Below are positions 6,805-13,608 of a stretch of DNA of 24,530 nt, one piece after another (the stretch's first letter is position 1; every line of letters begins with the position of its first letter). The stretch comes from JBBQAA01 sp038254195 (GTDB lineage: Bacteria > Actinomycetota > Thermoleophilia > Solirubrobacterales > Solirubrobacteraceae). The stretch is from positions 1 through 24,530 of the forward strand of contig JBBSGJ010000013.1 of assembly GCA_038254195.1 (NCBI GenBank). The letters run 5' to 3'. Below the pieces are notes generated by a model. That model was not told the origin of the DNA and searched no databases. It worked only from the letters and a program-made list of their open reading frames with translations. A program made the position numbers and the translations under genes.

Positions 6805-7674
6805 GTGCCCCGGGTCCTGCTCGAGCTGGGGGTGGCGGGCGCTCTGGCCGGCGCCGGTGCGCTGAAGCTCGCGCGCCCGGCGGTGACCGCCGCCGCGCTC
6901 CCGCGGGGCGGTCTGCTCGCCGCGCGCGCCCTCGGCGCGCTCGAGCTCGCGCTCGCCGCCGCCGTCGTCGCCGGGCTGCGCGCGGGTGCATGGGCGGCGG
7001 CGGGGCTGCTCCTGGCCTTCGCGATCCACCTGCTCGCCGCGCTCGCCACGGGCCGCGCCGGCGCACCATGCGCGTGCTTCGGCGCCGGGTCGCGCATCAC
7101 CCCGCTCGCCGCCACGCGCACGCTCGCGCTCGCCGCGGTGGCGGCCGCCGCCGCGCTGCTCCCCGCCGCATCCCTGACGACCGACGCCTGGCTCGGGCTC
7201 GGACTGGCCCTCGCGCTCCTCGGGATCGCGGGGCTCGCGCTCGCCGTCGCCGCACTCGCCCGGGAGGTCGGCCGCCTGCGCCTGGAGCTCCGGCCCCAGG
7301 GCGCGCTCGAGGTCCCCGAGGAGGGGCCGGAGCTCGGCGCCCCCGCGCCCGAGCTCCGCCTGCGCTTCGGCGCCGACCCCGGCGCGGCGCTGCTGCTGGC
7401 CGTGTTCACCTCGGAGTCGTGCGCGCTGTGCCAGGCGCTCGCTCCTGCCGTCGCCGCCCTCGCCCGCGATCCCCACGTCGCCCTGACCGCCTTCGACGAG
7501 CAGGAGGACGCGGAGCTGTGGCGCGCGCTCAGGATCCCCGGCAGCCCCTACGCCGCGGCGCTGGCCCGCGACGGCGTCGTCCTCGCCAAGGGGACGTGGA
7601 ACACCGCCGCCCAGCTCGAAGGGCTGCTGGCCACGGCCGAGCGCCGGGCCCCGGAGGCCGCGCTTGCCCTCTGA
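6805..7674 (+). CDS. MauE/DoxX-like membrane protein fused to a thioredoxin-like domain
   Basis: A 289-residue protein. Residues 1-150 contain four or five hydrophobic helices in the MauE arrangement, with the family's CACFG motif (Cys89, Cys91) in the loop after the third. After a linker (about 152-190), residues 191-280 form a thioredoxin-like domain with a CxxC (ESCALCQ, Cys206/Cys209) and a cis-proline loop (IPGSPYA, Pro248). It resembles MauE and MauD, the two factors needed to make disulfides in the methylamine dehydrogenase light chain, joined in one chain. It probably passes oxidising equivalents to the secreted partner encoded next door. It has a GTG start 10 nt after the arfB stop, and its 3' end overlaps the next gene by 11 nt, whose ribosome-binding site lies inside it. 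Confidence 0.75.
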   Translation: MPRVLLELGVAGALAGAGALKLARPAVTAAALPRGGLLAARALGALELALAAAVVAGLRAGAWAAAGLLLAFAIHLLAALATGRAGAPCACFGAGSRITPLAATRTLALAAVAAAAALLPAASLTTDAWLGLGLALALLGIAGLALAVAALAREVGRLRLELRPQGALEVPEEGPELGAPAPELRLRFGADPGAALLLAVFTSESCALCQALAPAVAALARDPHVALTAFDEQEDAELWRALRIPGSPYAAALARDGVVLAKGTWNTAAQLEGLLATAERRAPEAALAL

Positions 7675-8248
7675 GCCCGCCGGCGCGCGCCTGGCCGACG
7701 CCGCGGCGGCGGCCACGTCGCGCCGCGGCTTCCTCGACCGCCTGGCCCGCGGCCTCATGGCCGTCACGGGCGGCGCCGCGGTCGCCCGGGCGGTCAAGCC
7801 GGGCGAGGCCGAGGCCTTCCACTTCTGCGGGCACATCTACACGACCGCATCCTGTCCGCACCCGACGGGCATCCCCCGGGTCGATCTGCACGGCTACCCG
7901 CTGCGCGCCAAGGACGGCCGCCGGGTCGATGACCTCGGGCGCCTCGTCGACCACCGCGGGCGACCGGTCGACGAGCGCGGGAGGCTCCTGCGCGACCCGG
8001 ACGGCCGCGTCGTGCCCGAGGCGCCGCGCACGCGCATCTGCCTCGACGGCATCCCCCGGCGCTATCACCACCGGACCTACCTCGACGGCACCTGGCACCG
8101 CTGCTGCGGCGGCCACGTGCGGCGGCTGATCGACTGCTGCTCCTACTCGAAGGTGAGGATCAACGGCGACGCCTCGCTCACCGGCTACTGCTACCAGGGC
8201 CGCCGGGTCTTCTGCGTCATGTACTACCAGACGAAGGTCCCGTGCTGA
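7664..8248 (+). CDS. Tat-exported cysteine-rich protein resembling methylamine dehydrogenase light chain (MauA-like)
   Basis: A 194-residue protein. A twin-arginine signal, SRRGFLDRL (19-27), precedes a hydrophobic stretch and an AEA cleavage region near 49-51. The mature part has ten cysteines (55, 64, 126, 147, 148, 158, 159, 176, 184, 194), with a CCGG pair like that of MauA and a conserved-looking end INGDASLTGYCYQGRRVFC. MauA also uses a Tat-type leader and is held together by disulfides. However, only one Trp is present (Trp144), so the two-Trp TTQ cofactor cannot form; no heavy chain or MauG is seen. Residues 76-117 are a D/G/R-rich repeat segment. The TTG start is chosen for the GGAG 7 nt upstream; the first ATG would destroy the Tat signal. 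Function is unknown; MauA homology is a pattern judgement. Confidence 0.6.
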   Translation: MPSEPAGARLADAAAAATSRRGFLDRLARGLMAVTGGAAVARAVKPGEAEAFHFCGHIYTTASCPHPTGIPRVDLHGYPLRAKDGRRVDDLGRLVDHRGRPVDERGRLLRDPDGRVVPEAPRTRICLDGIPRRYHHRTYLDGTWHRCCGGHVRRLIDCCSYSKVRINGDASLTGYCYQGRRVFCVMYYQTKVPC

Positions 8249-9717
8249 TCGCGCTGGCGGCGGCCGCGTTCCTGGCCGGGGTGACCGGCTCGTGGTCGCC
8301 GTGCGGGTTCTCGATGTTGACGACGCTCGCGCCCGGAGGCAACGGTCAGGGCCGGCGCGGCTCGGCGCTCGGGCTCGCGGCCTTCGCCCCGGGCGCGCTC
8401 CTGGGCGGCGTGGCGAGCTTCGCCGGCCTCGCACTGCTCGGGCACGCGGTGAACGCCGGCGGGCACGGCGCGCTCCCGGCCCTGGCCGGGGGACTGGCCC
8501 TCCTCGCCGCGCTCGCCGAGGCGGGGAACGTGCGCGTCCGGCCCCAGGTCCGGCGCCAGGTGCCCGAGCGCTGGCGCTTCGTCATGCCCTTCCCGCTCGC
8601 CACCTTCGCCTACGGCGTACTGCTCGGCCTGGGCTGGACGACCTACGTGCTGACGCTCGCCGTCTGGGTCCTCTTCGCGCTCGCCTTCGCCCTCGGGGAC
8701 CCCGCCCTCGGGCTCGCCGCCGGGCTCGCCTTCGGCCTCGGCCGCGCGCTTCCGATCGTGCTGCTCGCGCCGGTGCTCGACACGCCCGGGGGGCGGCGCA
8801 CGGTCGCGGCGATGGCCGAGCGGCCGGGGATCCTGCGCGGGCTGCGCGCGCTGGACGGCGCGGCGCTCGCCGCCTGCGCGCTCGCCCTCGCGCCGACGGC
8901 CGCGGCGCGCTCGCGGCCCCTCGGCGCCCCCGCCGCGGATCCCTCGACCGGCGCGGGCTACGTCCTCTGGCACGTGGGGGACCGCGGCTCGATCCTCCTG
9001 CACGGCGGGGCTCGCCAGGCGCTTCCCCTCCCGGACGCGGCGATCGGCGGCCACCGCTTCGCGGCCCACGTCGCCCGGAGCACGGTGGTCGTCGCACCGC
9101 TCGGGACGCGAGCTCGCACCTACACCGCCACCGTCCCCGCCGGCGCCGCGCTCGCCGTCTCGGACCGCTGGCTCGCCTGGCGGAGGACCACGCACCGGGG
9201 GGATCGCCTCTACGCGCTGCGCTTCGGCGCGGCGGGTGAGCGCCCACGTCTCGTCGCGGCGAGCGGCGGGCGCACCTCGCTCTCGCGGCCCGCGCTGGCC
9301 GGCGACCGTCTCGTGTTCGCCACGGCCGGCCCGCGGGGCAGCACGGTCGTGCTCGCCGATCTGCGCCGGCGCCGGCGCCGGACCCTCGCGCGCGCCGTGG
9401 AGGCGCAGTACGCCGAGCCGTCGCTGCTCGGCGACCGCCTGCTCGTCGTGCGCACCACCGCCTGCGACCAGGAGCTCGTGCTCGCCCGGGTGGGTGGCCG
9501 CGCGCGGCGGCGGGTGCTCTACCACGCCGGGCCGCTCGGGGCCCGCGACGAGAGCCACGAGCACGGCTACTCGCGACAGGGCTCCGAGCCGACGAAGTGC
9601 CACCCCGAGCGCCCGCGCGCCCGGAGCATCCTGTGGAGCACGGCGCTCGCGCCCCGCGCCGCCTACGTCATCCTCCTCACCGGCGGCCGCGGGCGGCTCC
9701 TCCGCGTGCCGCGATAG
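8242..9717 (+). CDS. CcdA/DsbD-like membrane protein fused to a C-terminal propeller-like domain
   Basis: A 491-residue protein. Residues 1-220 form about six transmembrane helices resembling CcdA/DsbD, including GSWSPCGFSM with Cys21 and the repeat half LGLGWTTYVLTLAVWVLF. The second redox Cys expected in that half is Thr/Tyr here, so a normal two-cysteine electron relay is doubtful (Cys212 in the last helix is the only other membrane Cys). Residues 240-491 are extracytoplasmic, with recurring strands such as AVSDRWLAW, LAGDRLVFATAG and LLGDRLLVVRTT spaced like TolB/WD-type blades; this part has Cys around TTACDQE and PTKCHPE. It has a GTG start, overlaps the MauA-like gene by 7 nt, and AAGG lies 5 nt upstream. 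It probably works with the two preceding genes in maturation or anchoring of the secreted Cys-rich protein. The propeller call is tentative. Confidence 0.65.
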   Translation: MLIALAAAAFLAGVTGSWSPCGFSMLTTLAPGGNGQGRRGSALGLAAFAPGALLGGVASFAGLALLGHAVNAGGHGALPALAGGLALLAALAEAGNVRVRPQVRRQVPERWRFVMPFPLATFAYGVLLGLGWTTYVLTLAVWVLFALAFALGDPALGLAAGLAFGLGRALPIVLLAPVLDTPGGRRTVAAMAERPGILRGLRALDGAALAACALALAPTAAARSRPLGAPAADPSTGAGYVLWHVGDRGSILLHGGARQALPLPDAAIGGHRFAAHVARSTVVVAPLGTRARTYTATVPAGAALAVSDRWLAWRRTTHRGDRLYALRFGAAGERPRLVAASGGRTSLSRPALAGDRLVFATAGPRGSTVVLADLRRRRRRTLARAVEAQYAEPSLLGDRLLVVRTTACDQELVLARVGGRARRRVLYHAGPLGARDESHEHGYSRQGSEPTKCHPERPRARSILWSTALAPRAAYVILLTGGRGRLLRVPR

Positions 9718-9752
9718 CGCGCAGCCCCGGCCGCGAGTACCTTCCCGTGTCG

Positions 9753-10922
9753 ATGCGCCTACTCCGGGCTCTCATCCGGACGCTCGTCGTCCTCGCGATC
9801 CTCGCCTCCTCGGCGGGCGCCATTCCTGTCGACCCGGAGGGCGCGGTCCCGCCGGCGCGGACCCCGGCGCCGCGCACACCGGACCCCCTCTGTGAGCAGA
9901 GCTACGCGAACGACGCGCCCAGGGGCGGCCCGCGCATCCACTTTGGGGTCGGTCCGCGGCTGGCCGGCGAAACCGGCAGCGGAAACGCCACGCCGCTCGT
10001 GCCGGAGAACGTCCGCCGGCGCGACGCGGCGCTCCGGACCCTGCGGGGGAAGAAGCCCTTCACCGTCCGGCTGAACCGCCTCTTCGAGTCAGACGGCGCC
10101 CGCGGCATCGCCCGCTTCCGCGCCATGGCTCGCCACTACGCGGCGCTCGGGCTGGACGTCGAGCTCCAGGTCCGCTACCACCCGGCCGACTCCGACAACG
10201 GGAACCTGGCCGCGTGGCTCGCCTTCGTGCGGAAGGTCGTCGCCGCCTTCGGGCCGATCCGCCACGTCACCGCGCTCCAGATCACCAACGAGGTGAACCT
10301 CACCTTCTCGAGGAACACGTCGGACGGCTACTACCGCAGGGCGCTGCCGGCGCTCATCCAGGGGGTGATCGCGGCCAAGCGGGCGGCGGCCGAGCGCGGG
10401 TACGACCAGCTCAGGATCGGCTTCAACTTCGCCTGGGGCTTCGGCGGCCACGCCGACGCCGACTTCTGGAACGCGATCGGCCGGGCCGGCCCGGTATTCC
10501 GGCGGAGCCTCGACTGGGTCGGGATGGACTTCTACCCCGGGACCTACACGCCCCCGGCCGCCGCGGTCAGGAGCTACGCCGACGCGTTCCGGGAGGGCCT
10601 GGCCCAGGTGCGCGAGTGCTACATGCCGAAGGGCCGGCTCGGTCGGGGCTTCCCGCTGCGGATCGAGGAGACGGGCTGGCCCACGGGGCCCGGCCGTTCG
10701 GAGGCCACGCAGGCCCGCGTGCTCCGGGCGTTCGTCTCGACCGCCGACGCCTACCGGGGCACCTACCACGTCTCGGACTTCCGCTGGTTCGGCCTGCGCG
10801 ACAACAACTCCGAGGGGCCGGACTTCCAGTCCTACTTCGGGCTGCTCCGCGACGACTACTCGCCGAAGCCGGCCTTCGCGGTCTACCGTTCGCTCGTGGC
10901 GCGCTACGGGGCGTCTCGCTGA
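9753..10922 (+). CDS. Secreted clan GH-A-like glycoside hydrolase
   Basis: A 389-residue protein. The signal peptide is at 1-23 (MRLLRALIRTLVVLAILASS), followed by a Pro-rich linker (25-45). A TIM-barrel-like domain carries the general acid/base in TALQITNEVNLTFS (Glu180, Asn-Glu at the end of a strand), WVGMDFYPGTY (255-265), and a nucleophile region LRIEETGWPTG (302-312) with Glu305/Glu306. This two-glutamate layout is that of clan GH-A (GH5, GH39, GH53 and relatives), so it likely hydrolyses a beta-linked polysaccharide outside the cell; the exact family and substrate are uncertain. The ATG at 9753 is chosen for the signal peptide; a GTG two codons upstream (9747) is equally usable, and TACCTT at 9738 could be a -10. 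It is convergent with the transpeptidase gene across 19 bp. Confidence 0.75.
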   Translation: MRLLRALIRTLVVLAILASSAGAIPVDPEGAVPPARTPAPRTPDPLCEQSYANDAPRGGPRIHFGVGPRLAGETGSGNATPLVPENVRRRDAALRTLRGKKPFTVRLNRLFESDGARGIARFRAMARHYAALGLDVELQVRYHPADSDNGNLAAWLAFVRKVVAAFGPIRHVTALQITNEVNLTFSRNTSDGYYRRALPALIQGVIAAKRAAAERGYDQLRIGFNFAWGFGGHADADFWNAIGRAGPVFRRSLDWVGMDFYPGTYTPPAAAVRSYADAFREGLAQVRECYMPKGRLGRGFPLRIEETGWPTGPGRSEATQARVLRAFVSTADAYRGTYHVSDFRWFGLRDNNSEGPDFQSYFGLLRDDYSPKPAFAVYRSLVARYGASR

Positions 10923-10941
10923 TCAGCGCGCCTGCCGCTCC

Positions 10942-12189
10942 TCACGCTTTCACCACCGCGCCGCCCCGCCGCGGGTCGCCGCCGCCGGAGAGCCGCCCGG
11001 TCGCGGGATCCCGCTCGACGGCCTGCACGCCGCCGAAGAACACGTTCGGCGCGCGGAAGGGCTTGACCGTCCGTCCCGCCGCCGTCAGCGCGGCAACGTC
11101 GATCCCCGGCTCGGCGTAGACGACCCCGGCCTCGTAGTGCGCGCGCGGCGCCTTGACCGCGGGCCCGGCGGCGAGGCCGCCGTCGACGACCCCCACGAGC
11201 GTCTGGAGGATGGCCGAGCGGATGCGATTCGAGCCCGCCGAGCCGAGCGCGAGCTCGATCTCCCCGCCTTCCCGCACGACGGCGGTCGGGGCCATCATCG
11301 AGGGCAGGCGGCGCCCAGGCGGGAAGGCGAAGAAGCCCTGCGGGTTCAGGTCCTCCTCGCCGAGGATGTTGTTCAGGTGCAGGCCCGTGCCGGGAACGAC
11401 GATCCCGGAGCCCTCGCCGTTGGTGCAGGTCACCGCGCACGCCATCCCGCCGGCGTCGATCACCGAGATGTGGGTCGTCGAGCCGAGACGGGAGGCGGCG
11501 AACTCGGCGGCGAAGCCCGGCTCGCCGAGCCCGGCCAGGAACTCGTCCGTGCGTTCGGCCTGGGCCGCCTCCATCGCGTCCACGAGCTCGACCGCGCTGG
11601 GCGGACCGGCGCGGCGGTCGAGCAGCGCGAGGGCGTAGGCGATGAGGATCCCGCCCGCCGAGGGCGGCGGGTTGGTGAGGACCGTCCGCCCGCGGTAGGC
11701 CACGCGCACCGGCTCGCGCTCGACGGGTGCGTAGGCCGCGAGATCCTCCGCGCCGAGGATGCCGCCGCCCGCGGCGACCCACTCCGTCGCCGCCGCGGCG
11801 ATGTCCCCCGTGTAGAACGGCGCCGCGCCCTCGGCGCCGAGCCGCGCGAGGCTCTCGCCGAGCTCGGCGGAGACGAACACGTCCCCCTCGGCGAGCGGCC
11901 GCCCGTCCGGCGCCCAGAGCGCCGCGCACTCGGGTGTCGTGACGAGGATGCCCGCGAGGATCTTGGCGATGTAGGCCTGCGCGGCGTTCAGCGGCACGCC
12001 GCGCCGGGCCAGCTCCGCCGCGGGCGCGGCGAGCTGTGCGAGCGGCACCGTTGCCCACCGCGCCGCGGCGGCCTCAACGCCGGCGGCGACCCCGTAGGTC
12101 CCCACCGCGGCGGCGCCGACGTGGAAGACCTGCCGGGCGTCGTCGAAGGAGACGTCGACGGGGATGAGCGGCGCGGGGGCGGCCGGCGC
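10942..12189 (-). CDS. ggt: Gamma-glutamyltranspeptidase, 5'-truncated at the palindrome axis
   Basis: About 415 residues of an Ntn-hydrolase gamma-glutamyltransferase. The first recognisable residues are PLIPVDVSFDDARQVFHVG, followed by AAAVGTYGVAAGVEA, the usual large-subunit core. The small subunit begins at the autocleavage site GSTTHISVIDAGG, where the first Thr of TTH is the nucleophile. Downstream are EGSGIVVPGTGLHLNN, the oxyanion-hole segment PSMMAPTAVV and GSAGSNRIRS, then the normal C-terminus. Normal family length is about 520-580, so roughly the first quarter (including the conserved N-terminal 'VAT..LA...G' region) is missing. The frame runs without a stop into the C24 tract at 12191 and then loses all similarity. 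An internal GTG at 12105 is not a real start. The family cleaves gamma-glutamyl compounds such as glutathione. Confidence 0.85.
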   Translation of the reverse strand, partial: APAAPAPLIPVDVSFDDARQVFHVGAAAVGTYGVAAGVEAAAARWATVPLAQLAAPAAELARRGVPLNAAQAYIAKILAGILVTTPECAALWAPDGRPLAEGDVFVSAELGESLARLGAEGAAPFYTGDIAAAATEWVAAGGGILGAEDLAAYAPVEREPVRVAYRGRTVLTNPPPSAGGILIAYALALLDRRAGPPSAVELVDAMEAAQAERTDEFLAGLGEPGFAAEFAASRLGSTTHISVIDAGGMACAVTCTNGEGSGIVVPGTGLHLNNILGEEDLNPQGFFAFPPGRRLPSMMAPTAVVREGGEIELALGSAGSNRIRSAILQTLVGVVDGGLAAGPAVKAPRAHYEAGVVYAEPGIDVAALTAAGRTVKPFRAPNVFFGGVQAVERDPATGRLSGGGDPRRGGAVVKA

Positions 12190-12190
12190 G

Positions 12191-12340
12191 CCCCCCCCCC
12201 CCCCCCCCCCCCCCGCACGTAGCGGGGTAGCCGGGCCGCCCCCGGGGGGGGGCGCCGCGGGGGGGCCCCCCCGCGGCGCCCCCCCCCGGGGGCGGCCCGG
12301 CTACCCCGCTACGTGCGGGGGGGGGGGGGGGGGGGGGGGG
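12191..12340. repeat. Palindrome axis: C24, GC-rich 102-bp hairpin core, G24
   Basis: A run of 24 C (12191-12214) is followed by a 51-base segment containing C5, G9 and G7 runs. The axis then falls between G7 and C7 (12265/12266), and everything repeats as its reverse complement, ending in 24 G (12317-12340). As single-stranded DNA this would fold into a 75-bp stem with no loop. It sits within the reading frame of a gamma-glutamyltranspeptidase and does not encode any recognisable part of that family. Homopolymers of this length are not seen elsewhere in the window. The composition looks like a sequencing, tailing or consensus artefact bridging two copies of the same end, although a polymerase foldback at a real GC-rich hairpin is an alternative. 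Confidence 0.9.
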
Positions 12341-12341
12341 C

Positions 12342-13589
12342 GCGCCGGCCGCCCCCGCGCCGCTCATCCCCGTCGACGTCTCCTTCGACGACGCCCGGCA
12401 GGTCTTCCACGTCGGCGCCGCCGCGGTGGGGACCTACGGGGTCGCCGCCGGCGTTGAGGCCGCCGCGGCGCGGTGGGCAACGGTGCCGCTCGCACAGCTC
12501 GCCGCGCCCGCGGCGGAGCTGGCCCGGCGCGGCGTGCCGCTGAACGCCGCGCAGGCCTACATCGCCAAGATCCTCGCGGGCATCCTCGTCACGACACCCG
12601 AGTGCGCGGCGCTCTGGGCGCCGGACGGGCGGCCGCTCGCCGAGGGGGACGTGTTCGTCTCCGCCGAGCTCGGCGAGAGCCTCGCGCGGCTCGGCGCCGA
12701 GGGCGCGGCGCCGTTCTACACGGGGGACATCGCCGCGGCGGCGACGGAGTGGGTCGCCGCGGGCGGCGGCATCCTCGGCGCGGAGGATCTCGCGGCCTAC
12801 GCACCCGTCGAGCGCGAGCCGGTGCGCGTGGCCTACCGCGGGCGGACGGTCCTCACCAACCCGCCGCCCTCGGCGGGCGGGATCCTCATCGCCTACGCCC
12901 TCGCGCTGCTCGACCGCCGCGCCGGTCCGCCCAGCGCGGTCGAGCTCGTGGACGCGATGGAGGCGGCCCAGGCCGAACGCACGGACGAGTTCCTGGCCGG
13001 GCTCGGCGAGCCGGGCTTCGCCGCCGAGTTCGCCGCCTCCCGTCTCGGCTCGACGACCCACATCTCGGTGATCGACGCCGGCGGGATGGCGTGCGCGGTG
13101 ACCTGCACCAACGGCGAGGGCTCCGGGATCGTCGTTCCCGGCACGGGCCTGCACCTGAACAACATCCTCGGCGAGGAGGACCTGAACCCGCAGGGCTTCT
13201 TCGCCTTCCCGCCTGGGCGCCGCCTGCCCTCGATGATGGCCCCGACCGCCGTCGTGCGGGAAGGCGGGGAGATCGAGCTCGCGCTCGGCTCGGCGGGCTC
13301 GAATCGCATCCGCTCGGCCATCCTCCAGACGCTCGTGGGGGTCGTCGACGGCGGCCTCGCCGCCGGGCCCGCGGTCAAGGCGCCGCGCGCGCACTACGAG
13401 GCCGGGGTCGTCTACGCCGAGCCGGGGATCGACGTTGCCGCGCTGACGGCGGCGGGACGGACGGTCAAGCCCTTCCGCGCGCCGAACGTGTTCTTCGGCG
13501 GCGTGCAGGCCGTCGAGCGGGATCCCGCGACCGGGCGGCTCTCCGGCGGCGGCGACCCGCGGCGGGGCGGCGCGGTGGTGAAAGCGTGA
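12342..13589 (+). CDS. ggt: Gamma-glutamyltranspeptidase, 5'-truncated (mirror copy)
   Basis: Identical second copy of the truncated transpeptidase. In this orientation the reading frame emerges from the G24 tract (12317-12340) and becomes family-like at about 12360 (PLIPVDVSFDDARQ). It contains the nucleophile motif TTHISVID and ends at a TGA at 13587-13589. The two copies point away from each other, so the missing N-terminal portion would have to come from sequence replaced by the core. Neither copy could give a working enzyme as drawn. Confidence 0.83.
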   Translation, partial: APAAPAPLIPVDVSFDDARQVFHVGAAAVGTYGVAAGVEAAAARWATVPLAQLAAPAAELARRGVPLNAAQAYIAKILAGILVTTPECAALWAPDGRPLAEGDVFVSAELGESLARLGAEGAAPFYTGDIAAAATEWVAAGGGILGAEDLAAYAPVEREPVRVAYRGRTVLTNPPPSAGGILIAYALALLDRRAGPPSAVELVDAMEAAQAERTDEFLAGLGEPGFAAEFAASRLGSTTHISVIDAGGMACAVTCTNGEGSGIVVPGTGLHLNNILGEEDLNPQGFFAFPPGRRLPSMMAPTAVVREGGEIELALGSAGSNRIRSAILQTLVGVVDGGLAAGPAVKAPRAHYEAGVVYAEPGIDVAALTAAGRTVKPFRAPNVFFGGVQAVERDPATGRLSGGGDPRRGGAVVKA

Positions 13590-13608
13590 GGAGCGGCAGG
13601 CGCGCTGA

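Larger units (their letters stand above)
1..12265 (+). repeat. Left arm of a window-length perfect inverted repeat
   Basis: This half is the exact reverse complement of 12266-24530. The first 20 bases mirror the last 20, the central 150 bases mirror each other base for base, and all coding frames recur at coordinates summing to 24531 with identical translations, so no difference between arms was found. The arm holds one ABC ATPase fragment, thirteen complete genes and one gene broken at the axis. Exact identity over 12 kb with no unpaired spacer, ending at both window edges, suggests a technical foldback or assembly artefact. A natural large palindrome would be unstable and would normally have a spacer. 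Confidence 0.97.

Noticed and set aside
5700..7409. 569-residue minus-strand open frame spanning several genes
   Set aside because: It runs antisense to the Lon-domain, ArfB and MauE genes, and out of frame through the small lipoprotein gene. It is Ser/Ala/Arg/Pro-rich with no domain: a composition shadow.
8224..9603. 459-residue Glu/Gly/Arg-rich open frame antisense to the CcdA-like gene
   Set aside because: Repetitive charged composition arises from reading GC-rich hydrophobic codons backwards; the plus-strand frame has a clear membrane topology.
6805..9717. Canonical methylamine dehydrogenase operon
   Set aside because: No free heavy chain, MauG or amicyanin is present, and the light-chain-like protein has only one Trp.
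1..12265. tRNA, rRNA, riboswitch, CRISPR array or strong intrinsic terminator
   Set aside because: Genes occupy nearly all of the arm. The largest gaps are about 41 bp and contain no cloverleaf, repeat-spacer pattern or stem followed by a T run.
12191..12340. Covalently closed hairpin telomere of a linear replicon
   Set aside because: A hairpin end would explain a perfect palindrome, but the axis lies inside a conserved enzyme gene, has 24-base homopolymers, and no telomere resolvase or replication gene is present.
12191..12340. Simple two-colour poly-G read-tail artefact
   Set aside because: Reads running from the gene into the junction would show C, not G, so a plain dark-cycle poly-G tail does not fit; another tailing or foldback process is more likely.
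12074..12457. Identical 97-residue Gly/Pro/Arg-rich frames on both strands across the axis
   Set aside because: They are the same frame mirrored through the palindrome core and consist of translated homopolymers, not a gene.
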